From a virus: 64,000 nucleotides of DNA. Below the pieces are notes generated by a model. It ran no database searches and was not told the origin of the DNA. It saw only the letters and a list, made by a program, of their open reading frames with translations. The translations under genes were made by a program, and so were the position numbers. Below, one piece after another: positions 37,087 through 45,901 of the stretch (the first letter of the stretch is position 1; every line of letters begins with the position of its first letter). The DNA lies in the IMG/VR virus record IMGVR_UViG_3300032050_000109, positions 1 to 64,000 of that record. The stretch is one strand, 5' to 3'.

Positions 37087-38979
37087 TTATCTTATTATTT
37101 TAAATACCTTTTGTGTGTCCGTAATGTCTACTATACCGTCCGTATATTCTGTCTTAATAAATATTTTCAAATAACGTTCTTGAGGCAATCCTGTGGTTTG
37201 TAAATCAAAATAATTACCTTGATTTGGATCACAACTTAATTTTGTATATTCATCAAATCCAATTAAAACCTCCTCGGATTCAGCATCTTTTACCATATAG
37301 TAAGAACTTGTGGGCAAATATTTAGGAGTTACCATTGATACTTGTTGATATGATTTTTGAAAGTTCTTCAATGGATATCTGTCTCTAGCAAATACAAATA
37401 TTCTTGGTAAACTACCCGCCTTATATGTATCTTTTAAATAATTCAATGTAATTACATTTTGAACAGATCCAGTAACAGGCGATAAACTGCCCGTATTATA
37501 AACACTATTATCCCAAGCTACATCAATATAAGGAGAATAAATAGTATTTGTATCTCTACTAAAAAATTGTAATAACCCATTGGTTTGTTGTAAAGGTGGT
37601 GTAGATAATTCCAATGAACTTATCAATATTAAACCTTGATTTGGTACACAACCACACAACCACGATCTAACGATTCGTGTAATATCCATGGATATGTCAC
37701 TTTGTTGACCATAATTAAAAGATTGACTACAAATCAAACTTTGATTTACCAATGACGGATACGTATTTGAAGAACATATCCATTTAGGTTTGTTTGTATA
37801 AGAAGGTGGTACTTTATAAAACCAAGTACCTCCTTGATTTTCAAAGCTAGCACTAGAATATGACGCAGACAATAAATAATCAACTTGTTGATAAGCGTTA
37901 GTAGATTCGGATCCATACCACAAACCGTTGCCGTCGTAATTTTTATAATTCCAACTAACACCCAATTGGGATCCCTCGTCTGCATATCTACCGTTACCGT
38001 TATCCCAACTCTGACTTACGGGATAAGCATAAATTTTATAATTTAACGGTAAATTTCTAGATCCACATGATTTTAAGTTTAAAGTAAATTTAATGTTTGA
38101 ACCGCTAATTTTGTTATTAGATATGGATTGACTTAAATCGTTAATGTCAAACTTAATAAGAGTTCTGGAAAATTCTGGATAATTCAAATATGTAGCTGTG
38201 GATGGTCTTGTAAAAGAACCACTATACATTCCTTTGAAATAACCTTTAAAATTTACAACATCCACATAATACAAATTACTTGATGTAAGTGTTTGTACGA
38301 GTCCTTTAAAATTAGATCCACTAAAAGAACCGGTAAAAGATCCTGATGTAAAATTAGTTACTGGTTGATAAAATCCAGGAGTACATGGGATACCTGTATT
38401 TGATTTACCGAGTATTTCTCCTTTTAAATTTTTGTAACTACCGGTACCACTTAACGACGATGTAAGTGGACTTATAGTATAGATTGTAGATCCTAATCTT
38501 AGATTAGAAAATGTAGCCCCTTGTAAAATTGAACCCGAAAAACTACCGGTTGACCAAGAACCTGTAAAATGTGAGTAACTAGTTATATAAATACTGCCGC
38601 TAAAAGAACCCGATGCAAAATTCGACGATCCCGTAATGTACAATTCCTTTTTAGGATTGGTTGTTACATTTGAAAGTCTGCCGTTAAAGTTAGATATAAA
38701 CGATGTAAATGGTATTATTGATGAATTTAAACTAAATGCGTACCATTTGCTTCCTGAATATATACAAAAAGAAGATGTAGTATATGCTAACCAACCCTCA
38801 TTACCATACGATGAAGCTGTGATAGGCGCCGGATGCCAATTTGGATCCGTATATACAGTAGTTGTGCCTTTATTAGAAGCATATATTTCTAACACTTCAT
38901 CCAATCCAAAATTTTTATTAATAAATTTTTCGGAATTATTTATATAAGTGTCTTGAGATGAGTAAATAAATGTATGCAT
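37087..38979 (-). CDS. Baseplate/tail protein with GSFSGS repeats and DNRLRE-like domain
   Basis: A 630-residue protein. It opens with FIYSSQDTYINNS, typical of DNRLRE-type beta domains. Residues about 120-260 contain scattered SGSFSGS motifs like those of the fibre proteins at 47.5-49.8 kb. From about 270 the domain continues (FSRTLIKFDINDLSQSIS, NYKIYAYPVSQSWDNGNGRY, IVRSWLCGCVPNQGLILIS). The final 130 residues (PRIFVFARDRYPLKNFQ, DAESEEVLIGFDEYTKLSCD) appear as a separate module. It sits between gp6 and a coiled-coil protein in the baseplate operon with 1-bp gaps, so it is likely a wedge or fibre-attachment component. Confidence 0.78.
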   Translation of the reverse strand: MHTFIYSSQDTYINNSEKFINKNFGLDEVLEIYASNKGTTTVYTDPNWHPAPITASSYGNEGWLAYTTSSFCIYSGSKWYAFSLNSSIIPFTSFISNFNGRLSNVTTNPKKELYITGSSNFASGSFSGSIYITSYSHFTGSWSTGSFSGSILQGATFSNLRLGSTIYTISPLTSSLSGTGSYKNLKGEILGKSNTGIPCTPGFYQPVTNFTSGSFTGSFSGSNFKGLVQTLTSSNLYYVDVVNFKGYFKGMYSGSFTRPSTATYLNYPEFSRTLIKFDINDLSQSISNNKISGSNIKFTLNLKSCGSRNLPLNYKIYAYPVSQSWDNGNGRYADEGSQLGVSWNYKNYDGNGLWYGSESTNAYQQVDYLLSASYSSASFENQGGTWFYKVPPSYTNKPKWICSSNTYPSLVNQSLICSQSFNYGQQSDISMDITRIVRSWLCGCVPNQGLILISSLELSTPPLQQTNGLLQFFSRDTNTIYSPYIDVAWDNSVYNTGSLSPVTGSVQNVITLNYLKDTYKAGSLPRIFVFARDRYPLKNFQKSYQQVSMVTPKYLPTSSYYMVKDAESEEVLIGFDEYTKLSCDPNQGNYFDLQTTGLPQERYLKIFIKTEYTDGIVDITDTQKVFKIIR

Positions 38980-38980
38980 A

Positions 38981-40960
38981 TTAAACTACGAGTGCTTTTA
39001 TATCACTATCGGGATATTTTATTTCAAATATAGATGGATCTTTTGATGGATAAATTATGTTGTTTTGTGTAGCGATGGTAATATTGTATGCGACGGGAGA
39101 ATAATTACCGTCATCAATAGTTAAATTTTTAACTGTTATATCTACAACAGACTGTACACCTTCGTTTTGCATTATTTCAAAATTAATCTGACTTAAATTT
39201 ATAGGTTGGTTAAAACTCCATTTGTCTATATCAAAAAAGTTTTTAACAGATTGTATACATGCGTTTAACACTTCTGATTTATTGAAACCTTTAAATACAG
39301 ATATTTTGAATTCAACGCCTATATTTATGATATATCCATCTACTATATTTATTCTATCTGTAAGTATTTTGTAGTTTTGTAAATAAGTAACCAAATTTTG
39401 TAATGTCGCTGGGTTAATTTGTGTTAAATTTTTATTTACATCGTAACCCAGAATATATAAATTGTTTGTAAATGGATTATTTGATTGTAAAAATTTACGT
39501 CTATCTAACGGATTTAAAGGTGTCAAATCCAATGTAGAATTATTTGATGTATTTACTACTCCGTTTATTAATCCGTTGTATTGAACTTCTCTTGTTAAAT
39601 TGCTTTCAATATAAGCTTTTGCTATGTTTCCTAATTGTGGAGGTAAAGCATATACTCTTAAAATAAAATCGTCGTCAGTAACCATTCTATTCTGTGCAGA
39701 AAAGTTTAATATAGAATTTTGTCTTATTTCTTCATCACTTTCAGCATCGTCTCCACCCGAAGAAGAATCTGGGTTATTAACTCTCAAAGAATTTTGTATA
39801 TTATTTAACAATATAACTTCGCTGTCAGTTAAAGATGTTACATCATTTAAATATGATACGGCGACAATCTTATTTATCTCACCCGAATTTACATTTGAAT
39901 TTACACCTCCACCAACAATATAACTAATAGTAAGAGTAGTATTTGACGGTGAGGTACCATAACTGTTAGCCTTTAATACATTTGTATTGTCAAGAGATAT
40001 ATTCAAATTTTTAAGATTTGATAATGAAACGCCGATGTTAGTTGGATTTGGTACTATGATAGTGTTATCATAATTTTCAGTATTAGCACCGAATTGTATT
40101 GTTGTTTGGTTATTTTCGTCGATTGTTGTAACAAAACGTTTTTCAGTTCTTAAATATTTTAATATTTTCGGCGTTTCATTTCTATATGAAGATAGTGTTT
40201 GATTATTAAGAGGAACATTATCTATTTCTATAGGAATTGTATCTTGAGCTAAATACTCCACTTCATAATAAGAATTATTATTACTGTCGGTTACACTCAC
40301 AATTTTAAGAACATTAGTTTCGTTTAATTTTATACTAAAAAATGGAGTTTGTTCGCCAACGGAAATTTGTTTAACAATTAACGTTCCAGAATATGCTTTG
40401 GTTGTTTTTTTAATTAAATAAAACTGAGGCGCTCCTGTATTATCACGATTGTATACAGTAATTTCCCGCGGCGAAAATTTTGTATCTTGACTAAAATCTA
40501 CACTTTCTTCAACAATAAAATCTATACCCGATACACTTGTTAATCGTGTAAATGGTTTTAATATTAAACAATAACGTTCGTCAGGAATATATTCGTTGTT
40601 CTCAGTTCGTTTAGCAGGCAATAGTTGAAATAAATCAACACCCGTAGACGACGCAGAGGATACTTTAGGTTTATAACCCAACATTTTAGCACCATTAATG
40701 ATGTTTCTACGATCTTGTGCGAATTGTATAAAACTTTCAAAGAATTGTTGATCTGTATAGTAAGATAATACATCTCCGACATATGCAGCTTGTTCTATAA
40801 AAATTTGACCAGGTGAACTTTCACTAAAATCTTTATAACTTTGTGGGTAATATTGTTTTGTAAAGTCAATTAACTGTTGACGAAGTGACGCAAAATCTCT
40901 ATTAAGATAGTTTATATCTTTTGTATTAGCATCAAATGTTTTATTTATTAATTTTGACAT
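38981..40960 (-). CDS. 6: Baseplate wedge protein (T4 gp6-like)
   Basis: A 659-residue baseplate wedge subunit, essentially the length of T4 gp6 (660). Characteristic N-terminal features include INYLNRDFASLRQQLIDFTK, SSPGQIFIEQAAYVGDVLSY and INGAKMLGYKP. The later region (ESDEEIRQNSILNFSAQNRM, VTDDDFILRVYALPPQLGNI) matches baseplate J/gp6-type proteins. Gp6 dimers form the ring that joins baseplate wedges and shifts during contraction. It lies directly after gp25, with the two overlapping at the ATG/stop, as in T4 where 25 and 6 are linked. The assignment is confident. Confidence 0.93.
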   Translation of the reverse strand: MSKLINKTFDANTKDINYLNRDFASLRQQLIDFTKQYYPQSYKDFSESSPGQIFIEQAAYVGDVLSYYTDQQFFESFIQFAQDRRNIINGAKMLGYKPKVSSASSTGVDLFQLLPAKRTENNEYIPDERYCLILKPFTRLTSVSGIDFIVEESVDFSQDTKFSPREITVYNRDNTGAPQFYLIKKTTKAYSGTLIVKQISVGEQTPFFSIKLNETNVLKIVSVTDSNNNSYYEVEYLAQDTIPIEIDNVPLNNQTLSSYRNETPKILKYLRTEKRFVTTIDENNQTTIQFGANTENYDNTIIVPNPTNIGVSLSNLKNLNISLDNTNVLKANSYGTSPSNTTLTISYIVGGGVNSNVNSGEINKIVAVSYLNDVTSLTDSEVILLNNIQNSLRVNNPDSSSGGDDAESDEEIRQNSILNFSAQNRMVTDDDFILRVYALPPQLGNIAKAYIESNLTREVQYNGLINGVVNTSNNSTLDLTPLNPLDRRKFLQSNNPFTNNLYILGYDVNKNLTQINPATLQNLVTYLQNYKILTDRINIVDGYIINIGVEFKISVFKGFNKSEVLNACIQSVKNFFDIDKWSFNQPINLSQINFEIMQNEGVQSVVDITVKNLTIDDGNYSPVAYNITIATQNNIIYPSKDPSIFEIKYPDSDIKALVV

Positions 40961-41361
40961 TATATTCTATTACCTTCCAAATTTAGTTGTGTTGTGCCTA
41001 TAGTATTGTTATATCTAAACGTAATACTTATAAATATTGAATTTTTATCATTATTTTCCACTTGTTGTTGAGATAATTCTACTTTCAATATAGCTATACC
41101 CTTTAAATACTTATCAATATCTCGTTGAATTACATCCAAAATGATATCATTAGAAACGTCGTTATCAATTGATTGAAAAAGTAAATTATAAAGTCCAGAA
41201 CCAAAACTGTTATTAAATCTACGTTCTCCTGGTATAGTTAATAACATATTTTGTAAATTATCAGCAACTTGTGAAATCGTATCTTTGTTTGTTGCAAAAT
41301 AACCTTCATTACCAAGTTGTATCGGTAGTGATAATCCTATTGCTTTTTTAGGTGTAGCCAT
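40960..41361 (-). CDS. 25: Baseplate wedge protein (T4 gp25-like)
   Basis: A 133-residue gp25/lysozyme-like-fold baseplate subunit, matching T4 gp25 in length (132). The family core is present: QVADNLQNMLLTIPGERRFNN followed by FGSGLYNLLFQSIDNDV, with the EPR-like loop GERRFN. It sits at the base of the sheath and initiates sheath assembly. The stop codon overlaps the gp6 start by one base, indicating coupled translation. Its position upstream of gp6 is conserved in T4-like phages and in related contractile systems. Confidence 0.93.
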   Translation of the reverse strand: MATPKKAIGLSLPIQLGNEGYFATNKDTISQVADNLQNMLLTIPGERRFNNSFGSGLYNLLFQSIDNDVSNDIILDVIQRDIDKYLKGIAILKVELSQQQVENNDKNSIFISITFRYNNTIGTTQLNLEGNRI

Positions 41362-41369
41362 TAGTTACC

Positions 41370-41843
41370 TTATTTTTCACCTTTTTTCTTGCTTACGGCT
41401 TTCATTAATGATCTATAGTCTCTATTGAGAGCCGTATATACACTTTTAACTGGTTCAGAAGCATTTTCTGGTACTTTGGTTTCCGCAATAACTTCTTGAC
41501 TGCCACCACCGCCATATCCGCCCAACATACTTACCATACCACCTTCTTGTGGAACTCCGCCTGTTGTTTGATTAAGAATATCATTCAATAATGGATTATT
41601 TGTGTATTTTACAAACTTTTTGACAGGTTTAACTTCTTCTTCAATCATAGAAGATTCATTCATAGTTTCCAATTCTTTTAAAATTTGTTGTTCTAAATCA
41701 GAATCGGATGATTTTTTCTTTTTCTGACCAACTTCTTTAGAAAATATTTCTGTTAACTGAAGTTTAAGTTCAGACTGAATAACACTACGCACTTCTTGTT
41801 GTACCGTTTTTTTAATGAATTCTTTTAATACTTCTATTTTCAT
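41370..41843 (-). CDS. Hypothetical protein in the baseplate operon
   Basis: A 157-residue protein upstream of gp25 by 8 bp. Residues 1-60 form an amphipathic, charged helix (FIKKTVQQEVRSVIQSELKLQ). A disordered middle has a lysine run. A glycine-rich loop (GGMVSMLGGYGGGGSQE, about 100-116) and a basic tail (YRSLMKAVSKKKGEK) follow. No known family is recognised. The position between the gp5-like hub gene and gp25 suggests a baseplate assembly factor or small structural part. Confidence 0.72.
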   Translation of the reverse strand: MKIEVLKEFIKKTVQQEVRSVIQSELKLQLTEIFSKEVGQKKKKSSDSDLEQQILKELETMNESSMIEEEVKPVKKFVKYTNNPLLNDILNQTTGGVPQEGGMVSMLGGYGGGGSQEVIAETKVPENASEPVKSVYTALNRDYRSLMKAVSKKKGEK

Positions 41844-41860
41844 AATATTATATATAATTA

Positions 41861-42358
41861 TTAACCTAAACTAGATTTAGGTAAATTTAATAAATCTGTT
41901 ACGTCTTTTGAATCAGTCGGTCTTGGTATTTTTATTGTTTTTATACGAGGTGTATTAACTGGTTTAGGCACTTTTGGTTTAGGCAAACCAGCCTGTACTT
42001 CTTTTAGTCTCGTTTCGGATGTTTTTGTTATACCGTTGTTAACTACGTCGTTAGTAGGTTCTGTTTTTGTTGTTTTAGCTAATTCAGCGGTAGATCCTAC
42101 ATTTCCTGTTTTAGGATATACAAATGTATCATTTCCCGAAATAGATTGTGGATTATATTGATTAGGAGTCCAATCTTTACCTATACCATTAGGTTTTATG
42201 GTTGATGTCTCGGACCCGGTCGTTTTAACATCGGACGGATCGTACTGAACTTTTAAATTTTTATTGTCAATAATAGCTGATTTATTTGTTACTCCACTAA
42301 CGGTCTGGGTAGGCGGTCCTGATAATGACGGGGTTGGATCTTTAAAAATGTTGTTCAT
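41861..42358 (-). CDS. Hypothetical Pro/Thr-rich protein after the gp5-like gene
   Basis: A 165-residue protein from the ATG at 42358 (MNNIFKDPTPSLSGPP), chosen because it follows the stop of the gp5-like gene by one base; the frame runs 30 codons further back only through gp5-like coding sequence. It is low in hydrophobic residues and rich in Thr, Pro, Asn and Lys (for example GIGKDWTPNQYNPQSISGND and PKPKVPKPVNTPRIKTIKIP), so probably disordered. Function unknown; likely co-expressed with the hub and wedge proteins. Confidence 0.68.
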   Translation of the reverse strand: MNNIFKDPTPSLSGPPTQTVSGVTNKSAIIDNKNLKVQYDPSDVKTTGSETSTIKPNGIGKDWTPNQYNPQSISGNDTFVYPKTGNVGSTAELAKTTKTEPTNDVVNNGITKTSETRLKEVQAGLPKPKVPKPVNTPRIKTIKIPRPTDSKDVTDLLNLPKSSLG

Positions 42359-42359
42359 A

Positions 42360-44066
42360 TCAATTTTGAAATTCAAATTCAAATTGTACAGGAGCTTCTC
42401 TACGATTTCTACCTTTAAAATCACCGACGACTCCTTGACCCGTAACAATATTTATATTTATTGGATCTTTACATTCAACTCCACTACTCGTTGGTTTTAC
42501 TCCGTTACTACCGGGCGCATATCCACCACCAGTAACGAATACTCGTCTACTTAGTGTCTTATGTAGATTGTCTCTCAATAATTTAAGTTTTATTTGTTGT
42601 ACGGGTATCTGTGTTTGATTTGGTAACGCGTCGTTTGTATTTTCCGAGCTTATTGCACCTGCGTCTTCGTGTCCATGTGGATGTGGATGTACGTGGTGAT
42701 ACCAATGTACGTGATCCAATAACCAATTACACAGATCATACATCCAATCTACTGTTGTTTGACCTAATAAAGCTGGTTCATTTGTCTCACCGTATTGACC
42801 CAGAAATATTTGAGGCGCATTAATACAAGCTACGTTATTTGTGGTAATAACAACATTGTCATTTGCGTCAACCGTATATTCACTGTCGGTAGCTACCGCA
42901 TAACGTTTTTTACTAAAATGAAATGTTTCTGCAAATCTACTACTTAAAATTAATCTATCAGAATTTATTACTATTTGATCACCGTCTAATATAGGAAATT
43001 TAAAGTTGGTTGAACCATTCGGATTAAATCTAGTTTGTTCTTCGGTCGGTTTATTGTCGTCTGTAATACCAAAAACGCTTTTGTACACAGTGGTTTGCCA
43101 TGAACTTATGGTATATCCACTTGTTATTTGTATAGTAGTACCATCGTTGTTAACATCTTCATCTATCTGACCACCATAATTTTTTTCTTTTTCTTTTATG
43201 GAAGGTATTGGTGGAAGTTTTGGATGTAACTGTTGTGATTTATTTTGAGCTATATTACGTTGTCTGTTTCTTATTGTAATTTTTGGATTACCATAACCAC
43301 CTTCTACAGATTCTTTTAATAAATTTCCAACCAAAGCATAAGATGGATATCTACCTTTATCATTTAGTCGGTCATCATCGTATGCACTAAAACGAATAGA
43401 CTGTCCGAATCTACTTTGTATTACTGTATCTCCCTCAAACTGTCTCACTCCCCTAATGTAGGGATTTAGTATAAAATAATTGCCGAAATAACCATTTTTA
43501 TTCAAGCTTAAAAATGATGGATGACTTACATAACTTTTACGATTTTTTGGCTCCAAATACGGTACGGCACTATTTGCATCTTCGCTGTTAGATTTTTCTG
43601 TTATAAATTCTCCATTTGTACCCCATAGATTTACTCTATTAAATGGTTTAGTATAATAATAATTATCTCCAACTTTCAATACCAACACTTGTTCGTTTAG
43701 TAATGGAAATTGTGTAATTGTATTATCCAGTGGTATTGCCCATGGTAGTTTATCATTGGATGTTTGTTTTTCTTCGCTTAAAATGCGAATTTTAGCTCTG
43801 CCAATATACGTGTAATCAACGTTGTTAGCTTCTGGTATTTTATTTTCATAATTGATAGGTATTTGTTGATACCTAATTGTAGGAGCGATTTTAGAATTAT
43901 TATTGTTGGTAGTTTTTCCAAAAAATGGATGTTTATCATCCAATATTACATCAACAACAACGGCTAATTGCAAAAAACTAGTATCTGTTCCTTTTAAAGT
44001 GGAATTTGTTATGGTCGTAGTCGACGGATTTGAATTTCTAACTATTGTAGATATATTTGTACTCAT
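42360..44066 (-). CDS. 5: Baseplate hub/spike protein (T4 gp5-like) with His-rich tip
   Basis: A 568-residue protein (T4 gp5 is 575). An OB-fold-like N-terminal region contains GRAKIRILSEEKQTSNDKLP, INYENKI and a central QSRFGQSIRFSAYDDD. The C-terminal part has the short beta-repeats of spike proteins (DGDQIVINSDRLILSS, NAPQIFLGQYGETNEP) and ends in a striking histidine run, HVHWYHHVHPHPHGHED, that could bind metal at a membrane-piercing tip. No lysozyme catalytic domain is obvious, unlike T4 gp5. It lies at the start of the baseplate cluster, overlapping the preceding gene by one base. Confidence 0.82.
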   Translation of the reverse strand: MSTNISTIVRNSNPSTTTITNSTLKGTDTSFLQLAVVVDVILDDKHPFFGKTTNNNNSKIAPTIRYQQIPINYENKIPEANNVDYTYIGRAKIRILSEEKQTSNDKLPWAIPLDNTITQFPLLNEQVLVLKVGDNYYYTKPFNRVNLWGTNGEFITEKSNSEDANSAVPYLEPKNRKSYVSHPSFLSLNKNGYFGNYFILNPYIRGVRQFEGDTVIQSRFGQSIRFSAYDDDRLNDKGRYPSYALVGNLLKESVEGGYGNPKITIRNRQRNIAQNKSQQLHPKLPPIPSIKEKEKNYGGQIDEDVNNDGTTIQITSGYTISSWQTTVYKSVFGITDDNKPTEEQTRFNPNGSTNFKFPILDGDQIVINSDRLILSSRFAETFHFSKKRYAVATDSEYTVDANDNVVITTNNVACINAPQIFLGQYGETNEPALLGQTTVDWMYDLCNWLLDHVHWYHHVHPHPHGHEDAGAISSENTNDALPNQTQIPVQQIKLKLLRDNLHKTLSRRVFVTGGGYAPGSNGVKPTSSGVECKDPININIVTGQGVVGDFKGRNRREAPVQFEFEFQN

Positions 44067-44413
44067 TACGATTGTTGATTTTTACTGATTATTATAACTT
44101 CATCCATTAATTGTTTTCTCTCTTCCTCACTCAAAACCATAGCAGGACCTTCTCCACTAGTTTCACTTTTAGCTACTAGTCTCTGAACTACAGATGCCAA
44201 TTTAACTAATTGTTCGTCATTTTTGATACCTACATCATAATAATCCTTAATTAATGGCACTATTATTACAGCATCATTAACTGTTTTAATTAATGTACGT
44301 AACTCGGATATCAAAATATCAATTTGATCCTTTTTATTTTCAGAATTTTTAACTATGTCTTTACAGAGACTAGAAAAATTTTTACCTTTATAAATTTCAA
44401 AATTTAAGTCCAT
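44066..44413 (-). CDS. Small hypothetical protein upstream of the gp5-like gene
   Basis: A 115-residue, mainly helical acidic protein (ILISELRTLIKTVNDAVIIV, KLASVVQRLVAKSETSGEG, LSEEERKQLMDEV). No motif or family is recognised. It is the first gene of the baseplate transcript after the terminator at 44430-44455 and overlaps the gp5-like gene by one base, so it is translated together with the hub protein. A chaperone or minor baseplate role is only a guess from position. Confidence 0.7.
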   Translation of the reverse strand: MDLNFEIYKGKNFSSLCKDIVKNSENKKDQIDILISELRTLIKTVNDAVIIVPLIKDYYDVGIKNDEQLVKLASVVQRLVAKSETSGEGPAMVLSEEERKQLMDEVIIISKNQQS

Positions 44414-44419
44414 ATAGCT

Positions 44420-44427
44420 ATAAATAG
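44420..44427 (-). promoter_or_regulatory. TATTTATA octamer at the head of the baseplate operon
   Basis: Lies 6 nt before the ATG at 44413 and directly after the sigma-factor terminator. A promoter here would start the baseplate transcript, because the upstream operon ends at that terminator. Confidence 0.6.
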
Positions 44428-44429
44428 AA

Positions 44430-44455
44430 AAACCACTCTATTTAGAGTGGTTTTA
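44430..44455 (-). terminator. Terminator after the gp55-like gene
   Basis: Stem AAAACCACTCT paired with AGAGTGGTTTT around a 4-nt loop; on the minus strand it is followed by TCTATTTATAG. It separates the sigma-factor gene from the baseplate operon. Symmetric A/T flanks also allow action from the other side. Confidence 0.8.
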
Positions 44456-44470
44456 TTGATTATTTAGATT

Positions 44471-45421
44471 TTATATTATTCCCCGATTTGAATAATTTTT
44501 AGTAACAATATTTTGATAATTTTTCATTTTATTTAAAACCTTAGTAATCTGTTGGGTTTTACAGTCACTTAACTCACGTATATACAAATATAATGTTTTT
44601 TTATTAAAGTTTTCGATTCGTTCACAGTTTCTAAACAATTCAATTACAGCATATGCAATTTTTAAATCTTTTTGTTTATTAAATATTTTTGTAATGTTTT
44701 CTTCCCAATACTTTATGAGTAACTTCATAAATTCTTGATTCTGTACAATTTTATAGTGTTCGTCTTCGGTTTGTAAACATACGGAAGATTCACTCGGAGT
44801 TTCGCTAATATCTACATGTTGATTAAATCTTTTATAATTATTATTATTATGAAAAATTAAATAATTTTTAGCCACTATGCTAAAATAACTAAAAGCTTTT
44901 CCTTTGCCTGCTTGAAATTTGTTAATATTAGTAACCAAGTGAGAAACAGTTTCTTTTTGTATTTCTAAAGGACTATTATCAAAATATGTAAACTTAAACG
45001 TATTGAATATATTTTCTACAAGTTTTTCAAAGCTAAATTTTATTTTTGTTTCGTATATTTCATTTCTTTTAACTACATCTTCCTCAGTATTATACTCTAC
45101 AATAGCATCTTCTGTTTTTTTGGAAAAATATATTTTTTCTTTTTTATTTCTACCACGTCGTTTTTTACGCATTCCATTTTCATCAAAAATAGATTCGTCG
45201 TTAGTTTCTAAAATTTGATCCTCTACGACTTCGTGTTTGACGGTACGAGGCACTTCTATAGTTGAAATTTCTTTTTCAGGCAATAAAACGCCAATATTGA
45301 TTTTATCAATGACTGGCGATTTTTTATTTTTTAATTTTGTTTTGTTACTAACCCTTTTTTTGGCTACAACAGAAACGGTTTTTTTATTAAGTTTTGAAGA
45401 CTTGCGTTTTGTTTTTTTCAT
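44471..45421 (-). CDS. 55: Late-transcription sigma factor (T4 gp55-like)
   Basis: About 316 residues from the ATG at 45421 (a start at 45445 is also possible). Residues 1-100 are a lysine-rich extension absent from T4 gp55 (185 residues). The conserved core starts near YNTEEDVVKRNEIYETKIKF and includes FNTFKFTYFDNSPLEIQKE and the sigma region-2-like GKAFSYFSIVAKNYLIFHNN plus YKRFNQH. It would recruit host RNA polymerase to phage late promoters. It is followed by a terminator and, next, by the baseplate operon with a TATTTATA octamer. The gene overlaps the upstream membrane-protein gene, so expression is coupled. The basic tail could contact DNA or other factors. Confidence 0.87.
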   Translation of the reverse strand: MKKTKRKSSKLNKKTVSVVAKKRVSNKTKLKNKKSPVIDKINIGVLLPEKEISTIEVPRTVKHEVVEDQILETNDESIFDENGMRKKRRGRNKKEKIYFSKKTEDAIVEYNTEEDVVKRNEIYETKIKFSFEKLVENIFNTFKFTYFDNSPLEIQKETVSHLVTNINKFQAGKGKAFSYFSIVAKNYLIFHNNNNYKRFNQHVDISETPSESSVCLQTEDEHYKIVQNQEFMKLLIKYWEENITKIFNKQKDLKIAYAVIELFRNCERIENFNKKTLYLYIRELSDCKTQQITKVLNKMKNYQNIVTKNYSNRGII

Positions 45422-45704
45422 TAATATCGAAGGAGTTATCGTCATCGGTTTGAATTCTTTTATTTGTTAATTTGATAATTTCTAGTAAATCTGTAAATAA
45501 CACACCTACTTCATCATCTTTTTCAAATATACCCTTATCATCAATGGATTTCAACTTATTATATGTATTTTTAATTAAAAATCTAAACTCTACCAACCAG
45601 TCTTCTAATATATCAATTTGATTAAACGATTTCTTTAAAGAGACAACTAAAAAAATATTTGTTATTATAGATAATAATAACAAGAATAATAAAAAAATTA
45701 TCAT
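45387..45704 (-). CDS. Small membrane-anchored protein
   Basis: A 105-residue protein with a single N-terminal membrane segment (IIFLLFLLLLSIITNIFLVV, residues 2-21) followed by a charged helical domain (VEFRFLIKNTYNKLKSIDDK) and an acidic/Asn-rich tail. It is probably an inner-membrane anchor with a cytoplasmic coiled segment. Its start codon overlaps the stop of the 49-residue gene upstream (TAATG), and its 3' end overlaps the sigma-factor gene. Function unknown. Confidence 0.75.
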   Translation of the reverse strand: MIIFLLFLLLLSIITNIFLVVSLKKSFNQIDILEDWLVEFRFLIKNTYNKLKSIDDKGIFEKDDEVGVLFTDLLEIIKLTNKRIQTDDDNSFDINEKNKTQVFKT

Positions 45705-45853
45705 TAGTTTGAGTCGTCAGTTGTTTCTTCACAATCGTCTATATCTATATATTCAGTTACATAGTCTATAGATTCTTGTATCAAATCCCAATCCGAATTT
45801 TTAAATCCGCGTTTTAAAATTTTATATAATTCCAGTATCTCTGTGTCGTCCAT
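45704..45853 (-). CDS. Small acidic protein of 49 residues
   Basis: A short gene read directly from the sequence: ATG at 45853, stop at 45704-45706, product starting MDDTEILELYKILKRGFKNS and ending in an acidic tail. It is helical and highly charged. The stop overlaps the ATG of the next gene by one base, a strong sign of coupled translation and of a real gene. Function unknown. Confidence 0.7.
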   Translation of the reverse strand: MDDTEILELYKILKRGFKNSDWDLIQESIDYVTEYIDIDDCEETTDDSN

Positions 45854-45901
45854 ATACGTATAAGTACGTATAAAACGAAAAAATATTAAATTTATTTTAA
45901 T

